Below, piece by piece: positions 25,844-39,215 of a DNA stretch of 64,000 bases (its first letter is position 1; every line of letters starts with the position of its first letter). The stretch comes from Pterobdella sp. o SKG-2022. Its lineage: Eukaryota > Annelida > Clitellata > Hirudinida > Piscicolidae. Location: assembly GCA_964035795.1 (NCBI GenBank), contig OZ038322.1, positions 21,492,918-21,556,917 on the forward strand, in the 5' to 3' direction. The translations under genes were made by a program, and so were the position numbers. The notes under the pieces are model-generated. The model was not told the origin of the DNA. It saw only the letters and a list, made by a program, of their open reading frames with translations, and did not search any database.

Positions 25844-28800
25844 AAATCTTCAGCGCCATTTATGAAAATTAATTGACACTACCAGGCAAATTTCATTAAA
25901 AGAAGACACGAAAAAGAAAGTTAATTATGCCTAAATAATAAATTTTTTTCAAGACTTATAAATAAAAAAGGTTTGAATTATAAATTATGGGGAAGGATTG
26001 ATAATTGACTACTCGTATGAAACAAGCTGTCGACTAAACAGAACAATTGATTGAACATCCTACGCATCTCAAATTTGAGCAAGTATGCTTGCGCTAAATT
26101 TAAACCAACTTGAATTTAACACTAAAATTCATTGATAGTATAATCTTAATTTAAATGAATCATCTGCTTAAATACATAAACTCCAATAAAAAAAAGTTGA
26201 CTTGACTCTGTTAACTTTACTCAACCAAATTAATCCATTCTACACTTTTTGAACGTATTTTCACATTTTAACCTGGAACACTAAAAAACTCACACAAATA
26301 AAACTTTTATAACTTGCGCATACGATGTAAGGAAGTGCGGTGGACGCTTGGGCACTCGTCTCAATTGATTGCCTCTTAGAAAGCGGTGAAAAATAGTCAA
26401 TAATTAATAAGATACTAGATTATTTATGTCAGAAATTTTTTCAAGGTGCATGGAATGTATAAAAGAGTCATAAGATTAAGAATAGAAATAACTTGAAAGA
26501 GTTTATCAATAAGATTGATGCGGAAATCTTTTTGAAAATTTGTACAAATACATTTTATCAGCGTGAATATTTTTCATTTAAAAAGTTTAATATCTAAAAA
26601 TTAAAAAAATAGTCAAACTGACCTTTCAAACGCGGTTTTAAATTGACGTGAAAATCGCCACGTCAGTCTTAGAAATGATAAAAATATTAATTTTGAAAGA
26701 AGTATTTGAAAAAATGAAATTTGCGATTCTAAATATATAGTTTTTCTCATAAAAACTTTTTTAAAAATAGAATATATCATGAATATAAAAATTTTTCTTT
26801 CAAGACTTAGTAGCCACATAACCTCAGTTTAATAATTCGAAATTACATAAGATTATTCGTTTCAAAAATTAAAGTATGATATAAAAATACAAGAAAACAC
26901 AAAAAACATGGAAATTCTGGTCTTGAGGGGGAAATTCTCTGTTGTGGCTCAAATCTATATCTCCGTTGAGTGTTTTTTATTTGATAAGTTGGTAATTTTA
27001 AATGGGATTTTTTTGGATTGCACATTGCTTTGGAATGAATTCAAACTTTTTTTTTATTTTTGATATCATGCCAAATGCCTCGTTTTTACATTGGGTCAAT
27101 AAAAGTTTTCTGATTCAAAAAGAATTTTCAAATTTAATTACTTCAATTACTTTTCGGCACTATTTTTTTTTTGTTATAGATTTAGTTCAGTCAAATTTAA
27201 TCTATGAAAAAATTGAAAAACATAAAACTAAATCTTTATTTAGAAATAAAAAATCAAAAAACTAAAGTCCAAAAATTAAAATTTTTGTTGAAACCAAAAA
27301 TGGATATATTAAAGTATTGGAAAATGTAATGATTCGTTGTAGTTAAAATAAGTATTCAAAACCATTTTTAAAGTTAATAATATTTTACGAAAAATTTCAT
27401 GAATATAACCCTCATTATTATGGTAATTGAAAAAATCAAAATAAGTCAAGTCATTTGAGAAATTTTTTAAGCCTTTCCGTTCCAATATTTTTGATAAGAC
27501 GTGACATCTTTAAATAACCTTTCTAGAACTGAGATCATTTCAATTTTGCATTTTTTGCCGAAAATGTTTTCTTCTATTGAACAAAAGTTAAACTAAAAAT
27601 TTTTTCAAATAAACTCTTTTTCTGCTCATAAATGTACTTGCAATCATTAAAATATAAAAATCATTTCTTTTCGAAAAATACGTATGTTTAGACTTTGGTC
27701 ACCATTAAGATTTTGTTGTTGCAACAAGAAATTAATCGTGACTAACCTTTAGAAATGAGGCAACATCACTTTAATTCTTAGGAAAACTCAACAACGAATT
27801 GCATTTACTTCATTTCGTCTCTGTATAATATTGTTTCAAAAAATTAGCATAAGCGTGCATCCTGCATATATCTTAACTTCCAGGCAAAATACATATTGTC
27901 TGTTTCACTCAAGCAGTGTTTTCTTCTAATATCACCCTATTTACTTTCGTAGATCAATTTAATTTTAAATAATAATAACCTCAAAGAATTGAAATTGAGT
28001 ATGATGAACGCATGAAAGTGATGAAAGTCTAAACAATTATTAAATATTATTTGCATAATGAGAAAAATATTATATAAAAAATATTTCATTGAAAAAATTT
28101 TAAAATATATGTTGGAAACTGAAAACATCTGAAGATGAAATAAAATTTCTCCAGAACTCTTTCACTCAAGGACTTCACTATTATCAAAACATCCGAAACA
28201 AAGCTTCAATAAGACAATATTAAAAACAAAAAATAGTCGGGAACAATAAAAAAATTTAAAAATATCATCAATAGTCAAAAACATAGATCTTTCTAAACAT
28301 ATCGTATTTTATTTTTTATTTTTAAATAGATTTGAGAAGTTTTCAAATGAATTTATTAAATAAAAGCTGAAATCTGAATCTCAGAATATTTCCATATCAT
28401 AGCTTCATAATTAGCTTTGTTATTGTCATTAGACAGTAGCATTAGCTTTTTTCATGGCTTTGATTTTTCAATAGATGCATCAAAAAATTTCCCACATTCA
28501 ATGTTTTGTTGAGAAACATTGGATATTAAGATATAGTAAAAATGAATCAAAACTAATGGAAACTTTATAATTATTGATAAACTTAATGAGGCAATAAACA
28601 ATACAACCAACAATAATCAACTTTATGGGTTTATTTGGCGTTATTATAGAAATTAAAAAAAAATAAAACAAAACGAGCCCAAAATACAGAGCCAATAATT
28701 ATCTTATCACCTTCAAAAAAAGTAAATTAATAATCCAACAAAAACAAAAAACACCGACGACTCTAGCTGTAGTCAAATTAAACGAAAAATGGGAAATCTC

Positions 28801-30407
28801 AGCGTTTCGAAAAAAGAAATTTTGAATAAAATAAAGCTAATAATGGAAGCATCATATTATTAGATAAATCACCGAGATGATGGGCAAAGAAATAACGAAA
28901 CGATACTATCAGTAAAAGAATGGTATGCTGCAATATATACAAGTCAATAATCATAACAACTGAAAAAATGAATTCCCTCATAAAAGCAAACTTCCGAATA
29001 ATAAATATGATATGCTGGCATATTCTAGGTCATATCCTATACCTGAATAACCAAGTAGCAGCCAATACCACAAAAAATGGATGAGACAAGGATCTATGGA
29101 AACTGGAGAAACCTGAACACCTATAAGCCAAGATCCTCCACGTATTGAACATCAACTATTTTAAATGAACATTTTAGTATAATGATAGCGACCAAAAGGT
29201 CGTTGAGCATGTTTTTAATTCTTCGATCTTTGTCTTGAGATAGTTTTATTAAGTTGATTCTTGTAGGACAGATGTTACGCATCGACAATGTTACGGTTGG
29301 CTTGGGGGTTGTTAAAAAAAAAATGAAATTTTGCAAAAGTTTTAATTATTTGGAGTTTTGTAAAAATTTCTAAAAAATTGTTAGATCAGAAATCTCTCTG
29401 TAGTTTGACAAGGCTCAAGGTTGGATATTTAAGAGACTTCAATTAGCCAATAAATAAGCAAAATCAATTGAAAGCAAAACTTGTCGTGAGGAGAACTAGC
29501 ATCATCAAACACTTGAAAAGGCTTCGTTGTCTAATGAACCTTGGTATTTGTAGCTAGTGTGAAAAAGAATCATTTGAACGGTCATTAAATGAGAATGGAA
29601 ATGCATTGGGAAGAGACGCATTAATAATTTTAAAATTGATTGAAAAAAAATGAAAAAGAGACTAGAGAATTCCGGCATGGCGTGAGTATAAATATTTTAT
29701 AAGTCTGTTAATTAAAAATCAGACATCAGCAATCAGTGCATAAAAAATTAAGTAGAGAAACTTTATTTTGTTAAAAAATGCCAAGCTATATTAGCTTATA
29801 TGAAATCTTATAACTGGAAAATAAACCGATGGCACTTCAAAAAATAAGTATTCTTATAATTCTCTTTATACAACTCTTTATTTAAGGTAGAAATTTTTAA
29901 TTTCTTGTTTTGTTTGCGTGGTTTATGGTTATTATTCAAGCTGATGATTATTATTTTTTCATTGCTTTAGTTATTATTGATTTTGAGTTTTCACTACTAC
30001 TACTTGTTTTTTGATTATAAGAATGTCTAATTATGATTATTGAAGGTGTTTCTATTATTTTAATTTTTCAGTTCAAAAATGGTTAAAGGTTTTGGTTTTT
30101 TTGTTGTTTAAGTTTCTAAAAACACCTTGATTAGCATTTTTCTAAAAATACAAGTGCTGGTTTTTTGTATTAACAACAAAAGTCTTGTGAAGTATAAATT
30201 AGCCTAAATTGAACTAAGTTAATTCAAACACTTTTTATTAACTGGAAAACACCTACCTGATGATGATTTCCGTAGCAAAAGTTTTTTCAAATCAGAAAGG
30301 TCGGTTAATGTTGATCAAATTTCTCGTGTATTTGAAGAAAGAATAAGATTGGTTGTTGAGGTGTCTAGTTGGAAAAGTTTTTTTTGGATGAAATAACCGG
30401 TTTTTTA

Positions 30408-30749
30408 TTATTCTGACTCTATTTTGTTTTTGGTCGACTTTTCTATACCTTTCATTATACATTCGGTGAGTTTTTGATAGTACATGAAAACTTCACATGA
30501 TCGCAGCTTTTGCAGTTTTAAAGGTCTTTCGTTTGGCTTGAGCTTCGTGAATTCTTGCTTTTGCCTTTTTATGTGCTTGATAGTTGCTGATAGTACGTAA
30601 GAAACCATGTAGCAATGGACAGTGGTTGAACAACGATAGGAATTTGTGTTAATTAGAATAAAAATATCCAATTTTTTTGATATTATCATTATTATCTTGT
30701 CATCTTTATTTATACTGAGCTTTATAAAAACGCAGTTATTTTGGCACAA
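30408..30749 (-). CDS. Coding-like frame, basic C-terminus
   Basis: An open frame of 113 codons whose last two thirds looks coding (KHIKRQKQEFTKLKPNERPL, then KLQKLRSCEVFMYYQKLTE). Its first in-frame ATG is internal. A GTATAG donor-like site follows TECIMK. The plus strand just beyond (30240-30360) is also open, which weakens the case for either. No family recognised. Confidence 0.17.
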   Translation of the reverse strand: MCQNNCVFIKLSINKDDKIIMIISKKLDIFILINTNSYRCSTTVHCYMVSYVLSATIKHIKRQKQEFTKLKPNERPLKLQKLRSCEVFMYYQKLTECIMKGIEKSTKNKIESE

Positions 30750-33239
30750 AATTGTATCTAAACTATTTTCCTAAACAACGTTATTATGATTTTTTTTAGT
30801 TGTCTAGGAACATTTTTTTAGTTTAAAATTCTGTTCAAAAATGAAAAATTGAGACTTGAGGAAACAACTTTAATTCATCCAGGTTATTAATTTGTTTTAT
30901 GAAAAGGAAGTTTTTGAATATAATTTTATACAAAAAATTTCCGCCAACTTTAAGTAATGAACTTTTCCCAAAAGTTGTTGTGTGTATTTTTATTTCATGA
31001 ATGCTAATATTCCTCTCAATAAAAAGTTTTTTAATGTTTTTGATTAAGAATAATGTATTTTTTGCAAAAACTACCCATTTATTTGAATGTAGTTTTATTA
31101 ATATTAAAAAAAAACTAATTAAAATGTAGTAGCGGGAAATTTTGAAAAAGTAAAAAATAAAGTAAATGAAAAACTACAAAGTTCAAAAACATGACTGCCA
31201 AAAAAGATTTGAAAAAACTCTAAATAAACTTTTAAGAGTTAGTTTGAAAGGGTCACAATCTAGAAACATTCTTCAAAACTAATTTTGAAAAAGCCCGAAA
31301 ATAAAAAAAAACAAAATCAATAAAATAAGTCTTACTAGCGCAAAAAGCCCATAAGCTAATAACTTAATATAAATGAAATAAAACATGAGATTGAAAAAAG
31401 TTAAAAGCTTCATAATGTTTTAAATCAACAAAAAAAAACTCAAAAAAAATTAGAAAAAATTAAGAATAAAAAAACTATAAAAAAAGCTAAGAACATCAAC
31501 TCGATCGTTTGATGAGATGAGAGAGAACATGAGAGAACACATGTCAAGCAGCAAAATCAAAACAGTCACAAGAATAAAAATATTTCAATGAGAATTTTAA
31601 CAGAAATGCATTTATCAAAATACAATGAATGACTGAAAGTAATAAAATCAACTTTAGATATAATTACGGGACAGAAAATGCATAATCAAAATAATTAATA
31701 ATTACCTAGATATGAGACATAATTTAGAATAAAAAACAAAAATAGAAAAAAACTATTTTTTATTTACCAAACTCAACTTTGAAAGCAATAGTATCATATG
31801 TATTTTAATCATAGTTTCTAAAAACATTAAAATGAATTCAGAATGAAAAATGAAAATTCAAAATCAATTATAACCTTCAAAATGGATCTTGGAAATTTAA
31901 AAGTAGAAAGCAAGCAGTGATAAATTGAAACAACTACTGGTGTTTTCTTAGCATTTTATTGCGAAAAAATAAAAAATGAGTGTTATAACAATCTATCAAC
32001 TTCTTTTCAACAAACTTCTAAAAATTGACCCAAGCTTGAGATCACTGACGGGTTTTGGCCTATATTTTCGAATTTTTTGAAGACATCTAAACCATTGAAA
32101 ATTTTTTTAATTATTAAAATAAGTAAATTTATAGATATTTTTTCACAGAAAAATAAAGTTTTGATAAGTCAAACCTAGTTTTAATTGTTTTTATTTGTAT
32201 TTTTCCATCATAACTCCCATGTATATCCTCTATCATAATAATAAAACATACCTATTTGAAGTAATTTTTAGAATAAATTCCAACACATCTAAAATGATAA
32301 TTCTTTTCTAAATGAGTAGGCCAAAAATTTTTTTATTTGACGTTTATAATCCACAAAAACAAACAAAAACTACATTTATTGCCACTGAAATATCATTATT
32401 AAACTCAAAATTTTTTTGAATTATTCAAAATAATTGGGAATAAACGCAAAAACAACTCAAATTTAAAATCTTTTATCTTGTTATATAAATCTTTGATTGA
32501 TTGATTGATTTTTTTTTCTCAAAGTTTGAACTTTTTCACGATGTTTACAGTAATGTGATGCAATGTACTTCAGAATTTTAGAAACATCAAATGTTTTTAT
32601 CTAATTTCGTACAGTAATTTCAAACTTCTAATTTACATGCCATCAATTTTTTTTAATTAAATTTTTATAATTTTTTAACTTAAACAATGGAGTTTTTTCA
32701 ATAATTTTTCAAGTCATTCGTCATTCGAAAAATTCAAACTAGAAACGTGCTTGACAGAGTGTGCTTCAGTTCAGTTTTGGTGTAATTTAGAACTCGTTTA
32801 ATCTTCAATTTGATTTTTTTTCAAGTCATGTCTGTTGTTTGAGGGTGTCAACGCTAATAAGTCTAATAAAATAATCAAACAACAAAAGTATGACTTTTAC
32901 TCAAAAATGAAAAGTTATACATATTTAAAAATTTTAACAAAAAATTTTAGGAGTTAAGAAATTTATTGATGTTGATAGATTTTTATTGAATGTGACGTGG
33001 ATGAAACTCCACATCAACTATTTTCTCAAATCTGAATAATGACCTTATAAACTTTATTATAAGAATGGTCAACATAGAAAATTTCAAGATCCCTTGATAT
33101 TTGTTAAACTAATACTCTAATATATGAACAAATTATAGAATTTCAATTTATTTTTTCAAAAAGTTTTTTCTTGCCATTTTCCAAAATCTTTTACGTTCAT
33201 AACCCTTATGACAAGCTGTTACACAAACTTGGACTTTAA

Positions 33240-33590
33240 ATGGCAAACCTACGCCTTCCAATACAAGTCATCGACTTGGGGACATATAAATTGGTTGAGT
33301 CCAAAAATTTTTTCCGCTTTCCAATTATTTTGAAAATAAGTATCAGGTCTTTTGATTTATATTTTGGACCTATTTTTAGCCTACATTCAAATATTAGCAT
33401 TAAAATTCCATATACAACCTTATCCCTAACTTTGAGTCAATGTGAATTTTTCAACACTGGAGTTTTATGGCCAAACTTCCTTGTGTCTATAATTAACCTG
33501 ACTGTAGTATTGATGAGAAACTATGCTCTACAAAGCTGCTTTTCAGGTAACCAACGAAAAGTGATTTTCGATAATCTACTCTGCTCATAA
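33240..33590 (+). CDS. Hypothetical 116-residue ORF
   Basis: ATG at 33240 opens 116 codons. The product is hydrophobic in parts (FDLYFGPIFSL; VLWPNFLVSIINLTVVLM) and could have one or two membrane segments. A strong donor-like sequence, TTTTCAG|GTAACC, lies at about 33545-33546, so it may be an exon rather than a whole gene. It sits just upstream of a long hairpin and a LINE remnant. Unrecognised. Confidence 0.2.
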   Translation: MANLRLPIQVIDLGTYKLVESKNFFRFPIILKISIRSFDLYFGPIFSLHSNISIKIPYTTLSLTLSQCEFFNTGVLWPNFLVSIINLTVVLMRNYALQSCFSGNQRKVIFDNLLCS

Positions 33591-33662
33591 TTAGAGCTAC
33601 AACAAGGGTTCTCAAAGACTTATAAATGAATCATTTCTTAATAATCTTTTTTAGCCAAAAGT

Positions 33663-33786
33663 AAATATTGCAAATTATTTGAACACAGAAGGTAATTTTA
33701 TTAAGTACTCGATAATCTTACTTTGTTAAAGAAAAGCTTTGTACTTGATAAAAATACCTTTTGTGTTCAAATAATTTGCAACATTT
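33663..33786. repeat. Long hairpin, 46-bp arms
   Basis: Arms 33663-33708 and 33741-33786 are inverted copies matching at 42 of 46 positions (shared core GCAAATTATTTGAACACA), with a 32-base loop. This is far beyond chance even in AT-rich DNA. It fits a foldback MITE or a microRNA/siRNA-type precursor; the size (about 124 bases) and few mismatches allow either. Confidence 0.85.
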
Positions 33787-33954
33787 CTCAATTTTTCTTA
33801 ATTATCTGCTTGACGACTAAAAAAACTGTTTTCAACATCTTAAATGTGAGTTCATGCTCAAATTTCTACCCATGAAAAAACCAGGGTTCTTAACACTTTT
33901 TAAAGGTAAAATAAAAGTATCGAATATCCTAATCTGCTTGGTTGGTAGTTTATT

Positions 33955-34460
33955 CACTTTTCTCAAAAAAAACCGTATAGCTTCAGTTTGGATCTATTGA
34001 GTTTCAGACTATTTGATTCCATCCAGGCTGCCATCTCATCGACACAGTCAGTCATTCTGATCTGCTATTGCTCAGTTTCTCCAGAGACACATCTAAAATC
34101 CAAATGAGTACATTCCACATATTGATGAAACCTTTAACTGTGGTTAACTCCAAATGTTTCTAGAACCTTCGATAACAGATTAAATAAAAGCGGGCTGATT
34201 ACAAAATTTTGTGGCACACTAGTATGAAGAAGAAATGAATTAATCCTAAAGCTATTAATAACTGTAATATTATCAATAATATAATAAAACCTATTATTTG
34301 AATAGCTCTTATACCAATCTAAAACTAAATCCTTGAAATCAAATTTTGAAAACAGCCTATTACTAAATATTATGATTAACTAGGTCAAAGACTGAGAAGA
34401 GATCCAACAACATCAAAACCTACCTTCATCAGCTGCTTTTAAGATATCTATGTGGATTTT
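33955..34460 (-). mobile_element. Decayed CR1/L2-like LINE remnant
   Basis: Minus-strand translation across several frames gives LLDLFSVFDLVNH-like motif A, FDFKDLVLDWYKSYSNNRFY, SVPQNFVISPLLF (motif B, with the usual QG changed to QN) and, further on, DEMAAWMESNSLKLNRSKLK. These follow the order of a non-LTR reverse transcriptase and resemble the better-preserved element at 61.9-63.3 kb. Stops and frame shifts are frequent, so it is older than that copy. Confidence 0.65.
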
Positions 34461-35939
34461 AATCCATGAAAATGAATATAAAAAAAAGTTTAAATAAAAA
34501 ACATTGAGATTAGGAAATTATAAATTGATTAAAAGTTCCTTGCTGGCATGGAAATCAAACTTTTCTGTATTACACTATACATCATCTATAAATTCTTGAG
34601 ATGTTGTCAGAAGCGCTAAGGTAGAAAACAGATTCATGAAACGTCAAAAGAAATTCTTCTTGAAAGCCGTTGGATGGTAACAAATCTCGCTCGTTTTTGA
34701 AGTGAAGAAGACTTGAAGTACTCTAGTTTAAGTTTATCATGCAAAATATGAAACGTTTTAATAATTCACCTATCAATTTCATGCCTGTTTCACAGATCAC
34801 ATGGAAGTATTATTGTATTCAGAATCCTTTGACGCCGCAAAAACATCAGTGCTAATGCAAGATATTTATTTTTTATTTTTCGAAAATATTGTTTGTACCT
34901 CGAAGCCTGATATGTGAACGCAACTTAACTTATTTGTACTTGAAACCAGGAATCTTTTTCGTGATTGAATTAACCTTAAAAAGCATTGGGCTTGAATTAG
35001 ACACAAGGATTCACAGGTTTATTAACGCACGAAGCTTTTCAATTTTGTGTGAAGCCATTAGCAAGGGAATTTGAAAGCTTTGTGCTTCTATAAACTTTTA
35101 AACCATTTTGTTTGCTTTCATCATCTTTTTCTTAGGCTAATGCTGTTTTTCGATATTCATTTTGAATAAAAATAGCTGTTTTCATGTGTTAATTTTCAAA
35201 CTATAAAACTTTATCAAAATAAACTTGTTTCACTACAAATTAAAACCAATATAGTTGGAAGACTCAATCTCACCACAAGTCATTAACAGAAGGTTATTGT
35301 CATACCAATACCTGAGATGGTCATGTACGAGGAAGCATATGAATAAATTTCATATTTAGGGTGGACACACCTGCTTAATTTCACGTTTTTTTTCTATTTT
35401 TTAAAAGTATTGAAAAATCAAGTAGAAATTTTAAACAAATAAATTTTGGAGTTTAATTTTTTTCTTCAGTTATATCCATCTTTGAGCGTTTCGTTATTGA
35501 TATTTATTGAGAGGTCTGTTCTAGTAGAATTGTTTTAATAGTTTAATATTGGAAAACTTATTTTCTAAAATAAATTGATGAAAAGCTTTTAAATTTTTCA
35601 TCGATTCTCAAAAAGAAGAAGAATACTTTAAATTACGTTCAAATAAATTTATTGAAACACTCGATTTTTGGATAATTTTGTATAAACTGTTTTTGGTAGT
35701 TTTATTAAATAATAAAAACAAAAATAAAATTCATAAAAAACATGTATAAAACCTTGAAAAATAAAATTCATTAATCTATTTATTTATTGTAAAAACGAAA
35801 CTTATTTATACAAAGGGAATATTATCATAGACTATTCTATCCCCATTGTATAAACTTCATTAAAGTAGGCTTACTTGCATTCACGAATGAATCAATTATA
35901 AATATGATTAACGAACCTTGCAAGTGCTTGTGCTGATAT
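34461..35939. other. No supported gene
   Basis: AT-rich spacer. An open frame at about 34900-35070 (plus) has no ATG and no clear exon boundaries. Nothing else recognised. Confidence 0.4.
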
Positions 35940-36058
35940 TCAAACATTGTTTTTGTCGGCTGTTTCAGAAGCCGCATTTGGAACATTCTCAAAATACTGT
36001 GCTCGAAAAAATAAATTAGCACTTTTGTAGATAATAGCTGGATACTGACCATAATTTA
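35940..36058 (-). CDS. Candidate terminal exon, unknown protein
   Basis: After a textbook acceptor (AAGTTTCGTTACAG) an open frame in phase 1 runs 38 codons to TGA: NYGQYPAIIYKSANLFFRAQ, then YFENVPNAASETADKNNV. Residue content looks coding, better than the overlapping ATG frame. The rest of the gene would lie to the right on the minus strand, but I found no exon that joins it in phase. It is a different gene, or a different 3' end, from the exons at 36.9-37.2 kb, whose phase does not match. Confidence 0.3.
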
Positions 36059-36914
36059 CTGTAACGAAACTTATTTATTCGTTTTAAAAATTCAAACTCA
36101 GAAGTTTTTGTATCATAAATAGATTGCTTATTTATTATTCCTTATTATTCGCCAAGTATATCAATTAAAACATGGAAATACTCGTCGTAAATAGTCTAGT
36201 TATTGCTTTGAAATCATCACAAAACCTTTTACTTTTGTGAGCGCTATTTTCCTTGTTCAAAAACTTTACAATTTCAATGAAAGCAACATAACTAATAAAT
36301 GAATATATTTTCTGTTTCACCAAAAAGATTTTATAATAAAAATAGTTTTTTCTACAACAGTAAGTTATACATACAAAAACAGGCGTAATCTTTCAAGCAA
36401 CTTTAGAAGGGATTTTTCAAACGACCTCAATTCAAAGGATTTAATTTTAGACAAAAAAACACAGAAATTAAACTTTTTCAAAAACATAAAAGTTTCTTCT
36501 AAAATATATAATGATATTACTATGGTCATTGATGCTCGCATACTATTAACCGCCAGATAAACGTAAAAACAATGTTAACAAGAAAAAATGAAACGTGTAA
36601 AAAGTAATGCAATAAAGAAAATTCTTAATGAGCGTTTAAATATTGTTTATACATCTTTAACACAACGATTCTCCAGAGTTTTTTCCCATCACTCACCTCG
36701 ATAATGAAAAAATTATTTTAAAATCCATTTGTCATAATTTTTGTTAGTTTTATTTTAAAATTTAATATTTTTATGAAATAGTTTAGCCAGACATTTTTTA
36801 TTTTTATGTGAATATTTTCATACAAATGAAATCATCTATTTACATTAAAATTTTTCAAAAAGTCAAAAAGTATAACTACTGCATTTGATATTTGAGATTA
36901 TTTTTAACGGAGCA

Positions 36915-37234
36915 TTAAAAATACTTGATCGCATTGCCAGCATTTGATATGAGTTTTTTAATATCCATATTTTCTTTAGATATCTTCTCAAAGTGCACAG
37001 TCACCTGGAACGTAATTAAAAACTTTGTGATAAAAGGTGCACATTCCCATATGAGCAAGACAACTTATAAGCATGCGTGACATACATTCATAATAATATT
37101 TTTGATAAATAAATAAAAAATTTTATGTGAGTTATTTATAGATTATGGTTTATTTATGAAAAGTCGTTACTTAAGTTACATATTTTATACAGCTCACACC
37201 CGCGAGACTGCAGCTATGACACCACAAGGGATCT
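36915..37234 (-). CDS. Candidate last two exons of an unknown gene
   Basis: A first block, 37234-37200 (IPCGVIAAVSR, donor CGG|GTGTGA), joins in phase 0 to 37004-36915, which follows a strong acceptor (ACGTTCCAG) and reads VTVHFEKISKENMDIKKLIS, then NAGNAIKYF and a stop. Codon content is typical of a soluble protein. No upstream exon was found between here and the bHLH gene, and I do not recognise the sequence. Confidence 0.35.
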
Positions 37235-38246
37235 CTTGTGAATATATTACAAATAACAATTCAGTCACATCTTGTTAACGACTTTACTGAAATATTCTTG
37301 TATTTTTAGCTTGAACCACAATTTTAAATAAAATGTTATATAAAGAAACATCTATAGCCTTTCATTTATCTAGCCTGGTGGAATCTAAAAAGGCAGTTAA
37401 ACTGAACGAGATTTTAAAAAGAAAATATTTCTAAAGATTTCATGTTAGACCAATAAGCTAAACAGACTGAGCATTGGTCTTACTTTTATTTCATGGAATA
37501 GTTAATGTTTGAATATGGTGGGTAATATCATTTTAAAAGACTATAGCCCCAAGGTTGGCAAGAATAAGAGGGTTTATAAATGTTGAAGTACCCAAATTTT
37601 GCGAGAAAAACTTTATTCCTTTGAAACACAAATCTTTCAAACTTTAATCTATTGAATTGTTAAGTTTGTAATTTGAAAAATTGGAATTTTTCTTCAATAA
37701 TTTGAATTTTTCACTTTATTTTTCCTTTTTGTGCTGTTTTCAATAAACTTTTCGGATTTTTTGCTTTACATAGCAAGAAGATAAATTGTGAACATCAACA
37801 ATTTTATCTTATGCAACAACAAAAATTACAAAGATAAACACTTCATGTAACAATAAAGAAAAAGATAAGCAATTTCTGGTTTCAATTGTGATGATGTGGA
37901 AGTCCCATTAAAGTAAAAAGATGAAGACAAGAAGTTGTTCAAATTTTGTTTAAAATTAACATTTGATTGCTCAAAATATTTTATTTGAAGTTTCATCTAT
38001 ACATATTTTTTTGTTTATTATCACAGATTTAATTAATTTTATACATTCATAAAATCAACTCAGTTTTCTAAATTTCATTTATATAAGTATTATTATGGTT
38101 GCTTTTGTTTCAATTAGCAGACATTTTTTTCATATAATCTTAGTTAACTGTTTTTTTTATTTAGTTATACTTGCATTACTTTTTTTTAAATTGTCATATC
38201 TAAGAAAACTCACAGTACATTAAATTGCATTCAAAGTTTATAATAC

Positions 38247-38310
38247 TCAGTGGTCTAGAAACTCCTGAAGTTGATGCCACTATTATCATACTCGTCATTG
38301 ATTTGATTTG
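38247..38310 (+). mobile_element. LINE 3'-end fragment
   Basis: GTGGTCTAGAAACTCCTGAA and the following GATGCCACTATTATCATA..TCGTCATTGATTTGATTTG align base by base with the 3' end of the minus-strand LINE at 61.9-63.3 kb (GTGGCCTAGAAACCCTTGGA..ATGCCACTATAATTATATTCGTTATTGTATTG). Only the last 60-odd bases and an ATTG-type tail remain, as expected for extreme 5' truncation. Confidence 0.65.
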
Positions 38311-39059
38311 AACTTTATAGTGTTTTTAGTTTAAAATTGAAATCCCAAAAAGAAATCACTCAAAAATCAAAAACTGATATTTGGTTAATTTCTAACTGAA
38401 CAGCAAGCTATCATTATTCATTGTTGAGTATAAAAATATCAGTCGACGATGTATGCGAAATGAAAATCCTCTTGAAAATCGTGAGGAAATAACGTTCCAG
38501 AAGTTGAATATATAAATTCAAATAGATTCTTCTGGAAAGTTTTGCTTTTGAAATATTTTTCTAACGTTTTAAAAACTTTTCAACATTATGGAAAGAATAA
38601 AATTTAAAATCTTTGTTTAAAAACAAAGCTTTTGTTTTATCAAAATTTTTTTTCGCAAAATTAAAATTTTCTCAACTTGCATTATTCTTCTTTCATAATT
38701 TATATTCTCCCGTTATTTTATTTTTTTGAGAAGTTTTGACGCTTTGAAATTTCAGTTTTCAATTTAAACATTCTTTATTAAAATATAATAGAGTATTGAG
38801 GATAAGTGTATGTGCTCAAATGACGTATGATAGTTTCAAAAGAGCACATATCTCACGCCCGATATCTCTGACACTTGTAGTTATAAATAGCCTCGAGATT
38901 GTCATCGTTACAAAACGATTAGAAAAATAGCTATACATTAATGAGGGGGATAAAGTGAGAAAAAAAAATTAACCAATATTTAAAATAAATGTATTTAATA
39001 AACTTCATCATATAAATATATACTCTTTTAAAAAATCCTTACATTTTATTGAAAAAATT

Positions 39060-39215
39060 GATTTTTAGATCGATTTAATGATAAATATATAGAAAAATAG
39101 ATTGATAGATGGATGAATGAAAAAATTATGTGTGAATAAATAGTTGGATATATCCAAGAATGGACAAATAAAAAAATGATGTATGGATGGATGGAAGAAT
39201 GAATAAATGAGTATA
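39060..39215. repeat. Degenerate GATA/GGAT-type tetranucleotide repeat
   Basis: Overlapping GATA, GGAT, GAAT and AAAT units (for example GATAGATGGATGAATGAA and GTATGGATGGATGGAAGAAT) make up an imperfect microsatellite. The minus strand reads through it as a repetitive low-complexity frame that I do not regard as a gene. Confidence 0.75.

Larger units (their letters stand above)
24277..33239. other. AT-rich, gene-poor stretch
   Basis: No recognisable gene apart from the low-confidence frames listed separately. Patches of slightly higher GC at 26320-26380 and 30240-30370 are open in several frames without convincing exon boundaries. No tRNA, rRNA or mobile element was recognised. Confidence 0.4.

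Noticed and set aside
26320..26400. GC-richer patch that looked like a tRNA or exon.
   Set aside because: No B box, no cloverleaf and competing open frames; boundaries cannot be set.
35837..36052. 71-codon ATG frame on the minus strand.
   Set aside because: The overlapping frame after the TTACAG acceptor has better residue content and a natural stop, so the ATG frame is likely a shadow.
38210..38300. Short coding-like minus-strand frames (MTSMIIVASTSG and QINDEYDNSG).
   Set aside because: The region aligns with the 3' untranslated end of the 62-kb LINE, so the frames are not a gene.
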